From JARRJY01 sp037388705 (GTDB taxonomy: Bacteria; Pseudomonadota; Gammaproteobacteria; UBA6429; Thiohalophilaceae): DNA of 43,996 bases. Every line of letters starts with the position of its first letter. The first letter of the stretch is position 1. This document shows positions 1-8,206 of this stretch, piece after piece. Under the pieces are notes generated by a model. That model did not search any database, was not told where the DNA came from, and worked only from the letters and a program-made list of their open reading frames with translations. The position numbers were made by a program, and so were the translations under genes. The stretch is from contig JARRJY010000053.1 in NCBI GenBank assembly GCA_037388705.1, forward strand, positions 1 to 43,996. Direction: 5' to 3'.

Positions 1-2
1 CC

Positions 3-863
3 CCGGTACTTTCCTTTGGCACCGCGGGTTGTAACCTGGCCTGCAAATTTTGCCAGAACTGGGACATCAGTAAATCTCGCGAAATGCATACCCTTGCTGA
101 CGAGGCCTCTCCCGAACTCATTGCCAGGGTGGCTGATGAACTCAACTGTCGTAGTGTTGCCTACACCTACAATGACCCTGTCATTTTTCATGAATATGCC
201 ATCGATGTGGCGCAGGCTTGTCATGAAAAAGGTGTCAAATCCGTGGCCGTCACCGCAGGTTATGTCAGCCCTGAACCCCGCGAGGAATTCTACAAGTACA
301 TGGATGCCGCCAATGTCGATCTAAAAGGTTTTACTGAAGATTTCTATTACAAGCTGACAGGTGGCCACCTTGAACCCGTGCTTGAAACCCTGAAATATAT
401 TAAACACGAAACTGATGTGTGGCTGGAGATCACCACACTCCTGATCCCTGGAAAAAACGACTCGGATGAAGAAATCGAGAACCTAACCCAGTGGATAGTT
501 GAAGAGCTTGGTCCTGATGTACCACTGCATTTTTCCGCTTTTCACCCCGATTATAAAATGATGGATGTCCCACCTACACCAGCATCGACGCTGACCCGAG
601 CACGCAGCATTGCTCTGAAGAATGGCATCCACTATTCCTATACGGGGAATGTCCATGATATTGAAGGTGATACTACCTTTTGTCACAGTTGTGGCGAAAA
701 ACTCATCGGTCGTGACTGGTACGTGCTAACAGACTGGAATCTTGGCCCGGATGGAAAATGCAAGAACTGTGGTACAGTATGTGCCGGAGTATTTGAAGAA
801 AAACCCGGCACATGGGGTGCAAAACGTCAGCCCGTTCGCCTGAAGGATTACGCCACCAAATAA
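3..863 (+). CDS. amrS: AmmeMemoRadiSam system radical SAM enzyme (AmrS-like), 5' end cut by window
   Basis: This is the C-terminal part of a radical SAM enzyme; the reading frame is open to the left edge, so the true start lies outside. Just inside the window it shows the cluster motif CNLACKFCQNW, the CxxxCxxC that ligates the 4Fe-4S cluster which cleaves S-adenosylmethionine. The C-terminus carries two further cysteine pairs (CHSCG and CKNCG) followed by a PGTWGAKRQPVRL tail, as I recall for the AmrS branch. AmrS family members usually occur with Memo (AmrB) and AMMECR1 (AmrA); neither is visible here, so they would have to lie to the left or elsewhere. The substrate of this family is not established. 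A pyruvate formate-lyase activating enzyme annotation is a common alternative, but the C-terminal cysteines favour AmrS. An exporter operon starts 16 bases downstream on the same strand. Confidence 0.85.
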   Translation, partial: PVLSFGTAGCNLACKFCQNWDISKSREMHTLADEASPELIARVADELNCRSVAYTYNDPVIFHEYAIDVAQACHEKGVKSVAVTAGYVSPEPREEFYKYMDAANVDLKGFTEDFYYKLTGGHLEPVLETLKYIKHETDVWLEITTLLIPGKNDSDEEIENLTQWIVEELGPDVPLHFSAFHPDYKMMDVPPTPASTLTRARSIALKNGIHYSYTGNVHDIEGDTTFCHSCGEKLIGRDWYVLTDWNLGPDGKCKNCGTVCAGVFEEKPGTWGAKRQPVRLKDYATK

Positions 864-879
864 CCTGTAGTTTTTATAG

Positions 880-2037
880 ATGACTCATAATAAATATAAA
901 AACCTGATCATCATCAGTGCTATCGTAATTGTACTAATTGCCTTTATCTTCTACATACGAAAACCAGATCCAATTATTGTCCAGCTTGCCAATGTTGAAG
1001 CCGGTATCGTCGAATCCATCGTTACTAACACACGTGCAGGAACCGTAAAAGCCTGTCGACAGGCCGAACTGTCTCCAGCATTAGGTGGGCAAATTGCTAA
1101 ACTGCCTGTCAAAAAAGGCCAGCAGGTGCAAAAAAATGAAATCATGCTTGAGTTGTGGAACGATGACCTCAAGGCACGCGTTTCTTTATCACAGAAAGAA
1201 GCGATTGCAGCAAAAGCCCGGGCTGAAGAAGCCTGTACCGTAGCACAGGTCGCCAAAAATGAAGCCCGTCGTACCTTAAAACTTTTTAAAAAAGGTATTG
1301 CTTCTGAAGAGCGGAAAGAACAGGCTGAAGGTGAAGCGAAGGCCAAGGCGGCATCCTGTAACGCAACAAAAGCAGTCTCTGAACAAAGTAAGGCACAGAT
1401 TGAAGTCGCCGAGGCAATGTTAGAGCAAACCCGCTTGCGTGCACCCTTTTCAGGAACTGTTGTCGAGATCAACGGTGAGGTCGGTGAATTTACCACGCCT
1501 TCTCCGGTCGGTATTCCTACCCTGCCCGCAGTTGTGCTGATTGATGACCAGTGCATGTATGTTACGGCACCCATTGATGAAGTTGATGCACGCCGTATAA
1601 AAACAGGTATGCCATCCAGAATTACACTGGATGCCTTTGATGATGTTACCTTCGAAGGTGAAGTTTCTCGTGTCGGCGTCTATGTACTGGATGTTGAGAA
1701 ACAGGCGCGCACCGTCGATGTTGATGTCGCTTTCAGGAATCTTGACGAGAAATACCAGCTCATGCCCGGATACAGTGCCGACGTTGAAGTAATATCAGAA
1801 AAGAAAACCGACAGATTACGCATCCCAACTGAAGCATTACTACATGATGATTATGTTTATCTTTTCCAGGGAGATGAAAATACCTTGTTAAAAACCAAGG
1901 TCACGACCGGCTTATCGAACTGGAAATATACCGAAATCTTATCCGGGTTAAAGGCCAATGACAAAATTGTTTCAACCACTGATGTAGAAGGCCTGGAGGA
2001 TGGGGTCAAGGTAAAAATAGAAGCCACCAAGAAATAA
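880..2037 (+). CDS. HlyD/MacA-like periplasmic adaptor of an ABC exporter
   Basis: This 385-residue protein should bridge an inner-membrane ABC transporter to an outer-membrane exit duct. An N-terminal membrane anchor (about residues 9-26) is followed by a lipoyl-like half (KKGQQVQKNEIMLELWNDD), a long alanine/lysine/glutamate-rich helical hairpin (about 90-180), the returning lipoyl half (LRAPFSGTVVEINGEVGEF) and beta-barrel and membrane-proximal domains. That is the usual order for membrane fusion proteins of the MacA/HlyD type. The ATPase gene follows after 9 bases and two permease genes after that, so this is the adaptor of a tripartite MacAB-like system. The substrate cannot be told from sequence; macrolides, peptides and lipid-like molecules are all exported by relatives. 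No outer-membrane channel gene is in the window, so a TolC-type partner encoded elsewhere is likely. Confidence 0.88.
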   Translation: MTHNKYKNLIIISAIVIVLIAFIFYIRKPDPIIVQLANVEAGIVESIVTNTRAGTVKACRQAELSPALGGQIAKLPVKKGQQVQKNEIMLELWNDDLKARVSLSQKEAIAAKARAEEACTVAQVAKNEARRTLKLFKKGIASEERKEQAEGEAKAKAASCNATKAVSEQSKAQIEVAEAMLEQTRLRAPFSGTVVEINGEVGEFTTPSPVGIPTLPAVVLIDDQCMYVTAPIDEVDARRIKTGMPSRITLDAFDDVTFEGEVSRVGVYVLDVEKQARTVDVDVAFRNLDEKYQLMPGYSADVEVISEKKTDRLRIPTEALLHDDYVYLFQGDENTLLKTKVTTGLSNWKYTEILSGLKANDKIVSTTDVEGLEDGVKVKIEATKK

Positions 2038-2046
2038 ACTATCGAC

Positions 2047-2715
2047 ATGATAAAACTTGAAAATATCTGTCGCCAATTTCTCGTCGGCGATCAAATCGTC
2101 AAGGCGCTGGATAATATTCAACTTAACATCGACGCTGGTGAGTACATTTCAATCATGGGCCCATCCGGTTCAGGAAAATCTACCCTGCTGAATATACTTG
2201 GACTGCTGGATAGGCCAACATCGGGTGATTACCTTTTTGAAAACCGCAATATCACTCAATTTACTGAAGATGAACTGGCTGATTTCCGGCGCGATAATAT
2301 TGGTTTTGTTTTCCAGTTTTTTCACCTGGTTGCACGTTTAAGTACTGCCGAGAATATTGAATTGCCGATGGTGTTGGCAGGCATGCCGCCAGAAACTCGT
2401 AAGGAAAAGGTGAATGAAATCCTTGCCTCAGTGAATCTTGAACACCGCGCACATCACAAGCCTAATCAACTTTCCGGTGGTCAACGACAACGTGTGGCCA
2501 TTGCCCGTGCCACGGTACTTAACCCCAGGATTATTCTCGCTGATGAACCCACCGGTAACCTTGACCGTCACTCAGGCAATGAAGTGATCGAGGTACTGGA
2601 ATCATACCTGGATAAAGGTATCACGTTGATAACGGTTACCCATGATCCTGCTATTGGTTCACGTGCCCGGCGTAAAATAAAAATGATCGATGGTCGTATT
2701 GCAAATGATGGATAA
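2047..2715 (+). CDS. ABC transporter ATPase, MacB/LolD type
   Basis: This 222-residue nucleotide-binding subunit energises the two FtsX-like permeases downstream. Walker A reads GPSGSGKST (about residues 39-47), the ABC signature is LSGGQRQRVAIARA, and Walker B with the following D-loop is ILADEPTGNLD. The VFQFFHLV stretch is the Q-loop region typical of the MacB/LolD/FtsE subgroup. Unlike classical MacB, ATPase and permease are separate polypeptides, as in YknY/YknZ-type systems. It begins 9 bases after the adaptor gene and the first permease starts 17 bases after its end, so the group is almost certainly one transcript. No strong Shine-Dalgarno site precedes the ATG, which suggests translation coupled to the adaptor gene. 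Confidence 0.9.
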   Translation: MIKLENICRQFLVGDQIVKALDNIQLNIDAGEYISIMGPSGSGKSTLLNILGLLDRPTSGDYLFENRNITQFTEDELADFRRDNIGFVFQFFHLVARLSTAENIELPMVLAGMPPETRKEKVNEILASVNLEHRAHHKPNQLSGGQRQRVAIARATVLNPRIILADEPTGNLDRHSGNEVIEVLESYLDKGITLITVTHDPAIGSRARRKIKMIDGRIANDG

Positions 2716-2732
2716 CCCGATGAGCCATAGCC

Positions 2733-3941
2733 ATGCGGATTATTGATGCCCTGAACTATGCAATAAGAGCACTTACCAGTCATAAACTCAGGACTGCACT
2801 TATTTTATTTGCCATGTCAATTGGTGTAGCTTCGGTCACCATTCTTACCGGGTTAGGAAGTGGTGCAAAGCACTATATTACAAGTGAATTTGCCTCACTT
2901 GGTACTCACCTGTTAATTGTTCTGCCAGGGCGCGTGGAAACCAGTGGTTTTGCACCTTCACTGCTTATTGGTAAAACACCGCGTGATTTAACACTACAGG
3001 ATGCCAAAGCCCTGTTACAAAGTCCTTCTGTTAAACGTATTGCACCTATCAGTCTCGGTGTGGCGAACGTTTCCTGGAAACAACTGGAACGTGAAGTCCC
3101 CATCATTGGCTCAACCCATGAACTTCTCACTGTACGTCGTTGGGAGATGCTACAGGGAAAATTCCTTCCCGAAATTGATATTGATAAAAGCAGTCCGGTA
3201 TGTGTTATCGGTCATAAAATACGTGAAGAAATATTTGGTAACCAACGTACCCAGGGAGAATGGTTACGGCTTGGTGAATACCGGTGTCGTGTTATCGGGG
3301 TACTTAAATCAGAAGGTCATTCAGTGGGTGTTAACACCGAAGACCTGGTGATTGTCCCTGTCGCGTCTGCATTAAGTATGTTTAATACACCTTCCCTGTT
3401 CCGCATCCTGGTCGAAGCAAAAAGTCGTGAGACGATTGACGAGGCTGGCGAAGATATCCTGAAAATCATGAAAAAACGTCACCATAACAAACTGGATGTC
3501 ACGGTTATTACCCAGGATGCAGTACTGGGAACTTTTGACGAAATTCTCACGGTTATTACCATGGCAGTTGCTGGTATTGCTGCTATTAGCCTGGCAGTCG
3601 CCGGTATATTGATCATGAACGTGATGCTGATATCCGTTTCACAGCGTACATATGAAATCGGTCTGCTAAAAGCGCTGGGTGCGCCACAGAAAAACATCCG
3701 TATGCTTTTCCTGTATGAATCGGTCTTACTTGCCACTGCCGGTGGCCTTGTTGGGATAGGCCTTGGCTATGCCGGCGCTTGGTTTATTGAACAACTCTAT
3801 CCCGCGTTCATTGTCAGTCCTCCTGCCTGGGCAATTTACCTGTCACTGTTTACGGCTTTCTTTACCGGGTTATTCTTCGGTACTATGCCGGCCCGTAAAG
3901 CTGCCCGTCTTGATCCTGTTATTGCACTGGCACATCACTGA
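2733..3941 (+). CDS. ABC transporter permease, FtsX/MacB family (first of two)
   Basis: This is a 402-residue inner-membrane permease with the MacB topology: one N-terminal membrane helix (about residues 20-42, LILFAMSIGVASVTILTG), a large periplasmic core (about 45-265) and three C-terminal helices forming the FtsX domain (about 275-395). The segment ending in RTYEIGLLKALGAP is the cytoplasmic coupling region shared by FtsX-family permeases. It is followed 7 bases later by a second, clearly homologous permease with the same architecture, so the transporter probably works as a heterodimer rather than a MacB homodimer. What it exports is unknown. The order adaptor, ATPase, permease, permease is shared by many uncharacterised exporters. 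Confidence 0.88.
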   Translation: MRIIDALNYAIRALTSHKLRTALILFAMSIGVASVTILTGLGSGAKHYITSEFASLGTHLLIVLPGRVETSGFAPSLLIGKTPRDLTLQDAKALLQSPSVKRIAPISLGVANVSWKQLEREVPIIGSTHELLTVRRWEMLQGKFLPEIDIDKSSPVCVIGHKIREEIFGNQRTQGEWLRLGEYRCRVIGVLKSEGHSVGVNTEDLVIVPVASALSMFNTPSLFRILVEAKSRETIDEAGEDILKIMKKRHHNKLDVTVITQDAVLGTFDEILTVITMAVAGIAAISLAVAGILIMNVMLISVSQRTYEIGLLKALGAPQKNIRMLFLYESVLLATAGGLVGIGLGYAGAWFIEQLYPAFIVSPPAWAIYLSLFTAFFTGLFFGTMPARKAARLDPVIALAHH

Positions 3942-3948
3942 GATCAGC

Positions 3949-5148
3949 ATGCTATTACCCGATTTCATGCACTTCACGCTTCATACCATCATGGCTCACA
4001 AGTTGCGTAGCAGCCTGACCGCCTCGGGTATTGCGGTAGGGGTAATTGCTGTTGTCCTGCTTACCTCCATTGGCCGTGGCGTTCACCAGTATGTCCTGTC
4101 GGAATTCACCCAGTTTGGCTCTAACATCGTAGCCATCAATCCTGGTAAAACAACAACGCATGGTGCCGCTATTGGTGTGTTTGGTAACACTCAACCTCTG
4201 ACAATCGATGATGCTATTGCGCTTGAAAAACTCAGTTATGCCCGTGCAGTTGTCTCATTCGTACAGGGTAATGTTGATGTTGAATCTCGCGATAAAACCA
4301 GACGCACAAATATTTACGGTACAACCCATGGTTTTCCCGAAGCCTTCCGTTTTGAATTACAAAGTGGTCGTTTTTTACCGAGGGGTGATCCACGCCGTGG
4401 CGGTTCCTATGCCGTATTGGGAAGCAAACTGAAAACAGAGTTATTTGGTGAGAAAAATGCGCTGGGACAGCGCATTCGTATTGGTGGCCAGGCATTTCGT
4501 ATTATTGGTGTTATGGCGTCAAAAGGCCAGGTCCTTGGCTTTGACATGGATGACACCGTATACGTACCCATTGCTACCTGTATGGACTTGCTCAACCTGG
4601 ATAGCCTGATGGAAATCGATATTCTCTACACGGCACAGGCCGATCTTGAGCATTTCGTAGCGCAAATCACTCATCGGCTGAGTAAGCGCCATGGTCGACA
4701 AGACTTCACCATCACTACACAGGAACAGATGCTCGAGGTGCTAGGTGGTATCCTTGAAGTCCTGACCATGATCGTTGCCGCCCTGGGTGCTATCTCACTT
4801 TTTGTTGGGGGTATTGGAATACTGACTATCATGACCATTTCTGTCACTGAACGCACCTCGGAAATCGGTTTGCTACGTGCCCTGGGTGCTAAACGTCAGC
4901 ATATTCTCTGGCTGTTCCTTGGTGAAGCAACCATATTGGCTGGTCTCGGTGGGCTGGCAGGCCTGAGTATTGGACTCACTATTGTCACTGCACTCAAACT
5001 CGCGTTACCTGATTTACCTGTCGATACCGCGTGGAATTACAACATCCTTGCCGAAGTCGTTTGCATATTAACGGGACTGGTGGCCGGCTTGATACCGGCA
5101 AAACATGCCGCCGATCTCAACCCGGTTGACGCAATGCGCGCGGAATGA
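3949..5148 (+). CDS. ABC transporter permease, FtsX/MacB family (second of two)
   Basis: This 399-residue permease is paralogous to its upstream neighbour. It has an N-terminal helix (about residues 25-42), a periplasmic MacB-like core and three C-terminal helices, with the same coupling motif (RTSEIGLLRALGAKRQ). The open frame extends back to 3763, but that extension lies inside the previous permease gene and encodes no recognisable transporter sequence. I therefore take the ATG at 3949, 7 bases after the previous stop; an ATG at 3967 is a possible alternative. Its stop overlaps the start of the next small gene as ATGA, so the small gene is likely translationally coupled to it. Function is inferred from the family only. 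Confidence 0.87.
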   Translation: MLLPDFMHFTLHTIMAHKLRSSLTASGIAVGVIAVVLLTSIGRGVHQYVLSEFTQFGSNIVAINPGKTTTHGAAIGVFGNTQPLTIDDAIALEKLSYARAVVSFVQGNVDVESRDKTRRTNIYGTTHGFPEAFRFELQSGRFLPRGDPRRGGSYAVLGSKLKTELFGEKNALGQRIRIGGQAFRIIGVMASKGQVLGFDMDDTVYVPIATCMDLLNLDSLMEIDILYTAQADLEHFVAQITHRLSKRHGRQDFTITTQEQMLEVLGGILEVLTMIVAALGAISLFVGGIGILTIMTISVTERTSEIGLLRALGAKRQHILWLFLGEATILAGLGGLAGLSIGLTIVTALKLALPDLPVDTAWNYNILAEVVCILTGLVAGLIPAKHAADLNPVDAMRAE

Positions 5149-5426
5149 GCTATATTAAGTCCATGGATGAAATCGTAATCACAATTGAACAACTGCGTGG
5201 CATGATTGGATTAAAAGTCCGCCATCATGGCTTACGTTGCCAGATTATCGAAGTACTGGAAGACGGACCATCACTGGTACTGCAAAGCTGCGAAGCGGTT
5301 TCAACTATACAACCGAACCAGTTTGGTGATGCCAATCGCAGGGTACCAAAAACCCATACCATACCTGTTCTCACACCAGACCAGAAAGAGCTCCATGCCC
5401 TGTTCCTGGCCCTGGATTTAGACTAG
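5145..5426 (+). CDS. Conserved-looking 93-residue protein of unknown function
   Basis: A small soluble protein with no signal peptide or membrane segment. It starts in an ATGA overlap with the end of the second permease gene, so it is probably the last member of the exporter operon. An alternative start at 5163 would drop six residues and give MDEIVITIEQL. The N-terminal part (IGLKVRHHGLRCQIIEVLEDGPSLVLQ) reads like a short beta-rich fold of the kind seen in small SH3-like domains; this is impression only. The C-terminal part ends in an acidic, leucine-rich helix. I do not recognise the family. The coupling is the only hint that it might work with the exporter. Codon use resembles the neighbouring genes, so I regard it as real. 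Confidence 0.7.
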   Translation: MSYIKSMDEIVITIEQLRGMIGLKVRHHGLRCQIIEVLEDGPSLVLQSCEAVSTIQPNQFGDANRRVPKTHTIPVLTPDQKELHALFLALDLD

Positions 5427-5443
5427 TAAAACAACATACTTTT

Positions 5444-6295
5444 TTAAAACTGACTCGGATCCTCTGCGCCAGCATCTAGCAACAATTTTTCATAGTAAGG
5501 AGTTTCAATATAAGTACGACCTTCTCTGAGTTGTTGTAATATCGTCTTACCATTTTTATCTGTTGCGTTTACGTCAGCACCCCGTTCCACTAATAGCGTT
5601 ACAACTTCCTTATTGCTATTAGTAAGCGCAACCATTAATGGAGTTCGTTCACTGTAATATGAGGTACCCTGTTCAATATCTGCATCATTATCCAGCAAAT
5701 ACTCGATAACTTCGACTTTGCCTCCTCTTACAATTGCCATTAATAACGGGGTATCACCGTTTAACTCACCATTAATATCTGCACCGTTATCCAGTGCCAC
5801 CTCAATCTTTGCAATATCCTTCTGATGTATCGCCTGCATAAGATCTTCCATCACATCGGAGTCGGTATACATACATTCAGGATAGACTTCTTCAAAGAAT
5901 GCTTTATTAATATTCTCAACAATACAACGCCATTCAAGTTTTATTGGTTGCGTCTTGGAAAAATCCGCTTTCAGATCGAATCTAGCTCCCTGAGGTAAAT
6001 GTTTCTTAAATTTTACCATTACTCTATTACCGTAAATGGTCACACTTTTTACATTTTCTGATGTAATTTCATTAGGAGAAGGCAGTCCTGCTTCCTTGTT
6101 GGAGATTGGTAAATTTCTAAAATCATCAAAGTAAGCATCAACCTTGTCAGTGACGTTCCTTGTCAGGTTAATTGCTTCCCTGACATGTTCTACGGTGATG
6201 GCCTGTTGTTCAACCTCAGGTTCATGTGTACTTATCTTATAGATAGTAAAAATTGCCACCAAAATCCCAATAAAGAAGAATACCCGGTTGTTCAT
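5444..6295 (-). CDS. Membrane-anchored protein fusing a type IV pilin-like domain to ankyrin repeats
   Basis: This is a 283-residue protein. Residues 5-20 form one hydrophobic N-terminal anchor with no prepilin peptidase motif (no GFTLIE). Residues about 33-142 look like the globular head of a type IV pilin: a helix (VREAINLTRNVTDKVDAYF), an FRNLPISNKEAGLPSPNEI segment, a strand pair around NVKSVTIYGNRVMVKF, then EWRC and VYPEC. Cys124 and Cys141 could close the C-terminal disulphide loop of pilins. Residues about 146-278 contain three to four ankyrin repeats (GDTPLLMAI, RTPLMVAL, GADVNATDKNGKT). With the anchor at the N-terminus, both domains would face the periplasm. The ankyrin call is firm; the pilin call rests on motif spacing and remembered pilin sequences. 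Partner and function are unknown. It runs convergent to the exporter operon. Confidence 0.75.
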   Translation of the reverse strand: MNNRVFFFIGILVAIFTIYKISTHEPEVEQQAITVEHVREAINLTRNVTDKVDAYFDDFRNLPISNKEAGLPSPNEITSENVKSVTIYGNRVMVKFKKHLPQGARFDLKADFSKTQPIKLEWRCIVENINKAFFEEVYPECMYTDSDVMEDLMQAIHQKDIAKIEVALDNGADINGELNGDTPLLMAIVRGGKVEVIEYLLDNDADIEQGTSYYSERTPLMVALTNSNKEVVTLLVERGADVNATDKNGKTILQQLREGRTYIETPYYEKLLLDAGAEDPSQF

Positions 6296-6378
6296 ATTTA
6301 AAGTTTTCCTTTACTATGTGTTTAATATTTTTCAGGATACGCCCACTTTTTGTTCATTCACAATCCTGAATTTCAGAT

Positions 6379-7083
6379 TCAATACCCAACAAGTTGGTAT
6401 GCCTGCAGGCTCATGTAGCCCAGCAATGCCACAAGTCCCAGGTACCAAATCGCGTAGTTCACCCGATCATTCAATGATACGTCATAATACTGATCATTAT
6501 TATCGCCTCGTAGTTTCCGGGCGGCCAATAACTGGGGTATCGCCAGGATTGCCACAAGAATATAAAGAGGACTTGGTTGGTATAAAAACAATGCGATCAA
6601 TAGTGGCACACCGATAAACCACATTTTTGGCGATACAATGGCAGTTATCCGGCCACCATCTAGAGGTGATAACGGTAGCATGTTGAACAGGTTTATTATA
6701 AAACCGGCATATGAAATAGCGTATAACAGCTGTGAATTTAACTGGTCTGCTACAAGATAGCAAACCAGTGATGCAATAGTCCCGGCATAAGGTCCGGCAA
6801 GACCGACGTATGCTTCAGTTTCTACGCTATGTGGCAACTCCTTTAGTTGTATCCAGGCCCCCACGAAAGGAATAAATGCCGGCAAGCTAACATTCAGGCC
6901 ACGTTGCCGCGCCGCGATGTAATGGCCCATCTCGTGGATAAAAATCAAAACTACAAAGCCGACTGCATACCGCCACCCAAACAGCAACGAGTATGCGAAC
7001 ACCGACAACAGCATGCTGCCACCAGACAATAGTGCCTTGCCGTATTTAGCACTCTGCAAAAAGAGCAGTGCCCATTTGATCAT
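6379..7083 (-). CDS. Site-2 protease family (M50) intramembrane metalloprotease
   Basis: A 234-residue polytopic membrane protein. The zinc motif HEMGHY (HExxH, about residues 50-55) lies in a membrane helix, and the third ligand is in NMLPLSPLDGGRI (about 133-145), the NxxPxxxLDGG motif of M50 proteases. About six hydrophobic segments are visible and there is no PDZ or CBS domain, so this is a minimal catalytic core, unlike RseP, which carries PDZ domains. Such enzymes cut transmembrane helices of signalling proteins or release peptides. The substrate is unknown; the single-pass pilin-like/ankyrin protein encoded 83 bases downstream on the same strand is an attractive but untested candidate. 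The gene for a DUF2167 membrane protein lies 60 bases upstream on the same strand. Confidence 0.87.
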   Translation of the reverse strand: MIKWALLFLQSAKYGKALLSGGSMLLSVFAYSLLFGWRYAVGFVVLIFIHEMGHYIAARQRGLNVSLPAFIPFVGAWIQLKELPHSVETEAYVGLAGPYAGTIASLVCYLVADQLNSQLLYAISYAGFIINLFNMLPLSPLDGGRITAIVSPKMWFIGVPLLIALFLYQPSPLYILVAILAIPQLLAARKLRGDNNDQYYDVSLNDRVNYAIWYLGLVALLGYMSLQAYQLVGY

Positions 7084-7143
7084 GCTTATTACCGCAGATA
7101 AAGCTTATACGTGTCTGTATTACCCTTTATCACAGACAGGGCA

Positions 7144-8028
7144 TCAAACCTGCTCTTTAGACTTACGACCAAACATCTTGCCAATGATGCCGCCAATTGC
7201 TAACAACCCGATAATAATAAACTTTTTGCCAGCAACCAGTAGTGCTACCAGCTTGGCAAAAAAGCCGGTCTTAGCTGCAACAGCACCACCCACAAGGGCA
7301 GCCAGTCCATAGGTTGCAACTTTGTCTGTGCTGGCGTTGAAGTCCTCGTAGCGGTGGCCTTCATTGAAATTAGAAAACGATAAAACATCATTCATCTCTT
7401 GCTTGATCTGCCCTATCTGACTCATGCCGGCTATGGCATTCAAAACCAGCACACCTTCGCGTCCTAGCACACGTATGTTGTAGTTCAGGGTATTTTCACC
7501 GCTATCACCAAACTTCAGCTCCTTGGCCCAGTACATCTTATGCGTACTGGCACTGTAACTCGGTGGTTCAGCCCAACCAACGAGGTCGATTGATCCATAT
7601 CCTTGCTGAACTCGCTGCTGGCTTGCTTCACGAGTTTCATCCTGCATATTCTCTAGTAAGTCATCGTAATCGATTTCCTGAGCATCTTCGTCGGATATAT
7701 GGCCATCATGATCATATTGTATCACCACACCCCACCCATCCTGACTTAAAGGGCTTATATCACTCGGGAACAACATTCCCAGGGTTTTGGAACCGGGGGG
7801 GTTACCCCACGCTATTTCAAGTATTTTGTTTGCATCTTCCGGGCCAAGGTAACGAAAATTGCCTGGTACATTTAATGTGGCTCTGCCGCCAGGTAATTCA
7901 ATCTTTCCTTGTTTGTAATGTAGTTGTGCTTCAAACTCCTCGGCAGTCATTGTTTGTTCAGTTGCAACAGCAGGATGACCCATGCCATATATCAGTACAA
8001 GCGCAAGCGCGGTCAGCAATTTATTCAC
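7144..8028 (-). CDS. DUF2167 family membrane-anchored protein
   Basis: A 294-residue envelope protein. It begins with a signal peptide ending around HPAVATEQ and has a conserved central domain (PGNFRYLGPEDANKILEIAWGNPPG; GWGVVIQYDHDGHISDEDA; LVGWAEPPSYSASTHKMYWAKEL) that I recognise as DUF2167. The C-terminus holds hydrophobic segments (about residues 237-285) and a basic tail (FGRKSKEQV), so the domain should sit in the periplasm, anchored from its C-terminal end. The start codon is GTG at 8028, preceded by a G-rich stretch that could serve as ribosome binding site. The biochemical function of DUF2167 is not known to me. It lies next to an M50 protease gene on the same strand. Confidence 0.82.
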   Translation of the reverse strand: MNKLLTALALVLIYGMGHPAVATEQTMTAEEFEAQLHYKQGKIELPGGRATLNVPGNFRYLGPEDANKILEIAWGNPPGSKTLGMLFPSDISPLSQDGWGVVIQYDHDGHISDEDAQEIDYDDLLENMQDETREASQQRVQQGYGSIDLVGWAEPPSYSASTHKMYWAKELKFGDSGENTLNYNIRVLGREGVLVLNAIAGMSQIGQIKQEMNDVLSFSNFNEGHRYEDFNASTDKVATYGLAALVGGAVAAKTGFFAKLVALLVAGKKFIIIGLLAIGGIIGKMFGRKSKEQV

Positions 8029-8091
8029 TTAAACCCCCATTTCAAAGAAATAAATAATTGTATTGAGATATCATTAATAATATTTTTATAT

Positions 8092-8094
8092 NNN
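8092..8094. other. Three undetermined bases (assembly ambiguity)
   Basis: The sequence reads nnn here, in an AT-rich stretch between the DUF2167 gene and a small membrane-protein gene. A run this short is more likely an unresolved consensus or a nominal scaffold join than a measured gap. No gene is interrupted, but linkage of the two sides should be treated with some caution. Confidence 0.95.
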
Positions 8095-8128
8095 TAATTC
8101 ATTTTGCACAAATACATTCAGTATCGGT

Positions 8129-8159
8129 TTGTGGATGAATCGAAAATGCCGACTATAAT
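8129..8159 (+). promoter_or_regulatory. Possible sigma-70 promoter of the 67-residue protein gene
   Basis: A perfect -10 hexamer TATAAT lies at 8154-8159, with a weak TTGTGG (8129-8134) upstream at a rather long 19-base spacing. Transcription would begin about 40 bases before the ATG at 8207, leaving room for the strong AAGGAGG ribosome site. The -10 element is convincing; the -35 element is not. Confidence 0.35.
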
Positions 8160-8206
8160 AAAGTAAATGTTTAACAATAGTTTGTGATGCACAACAAGGA
8201 GGCAGT

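Noticed and set aside
951..1574. A 207-codon open frame on the minus strand opposite the HlyD-like gene
   Set aside because: It is antisense to a convincing adaptor protein, and its translation is serine- and cysteine-rich without any family motif. It is a by-product of codon bias.
3763..3948. A 62-codon N-terminal extension of the second permease
   Set aside because: It lies inside the first permease gene in another frame and contains no transporter-like sequence; the ATG at 3949 fits the family.
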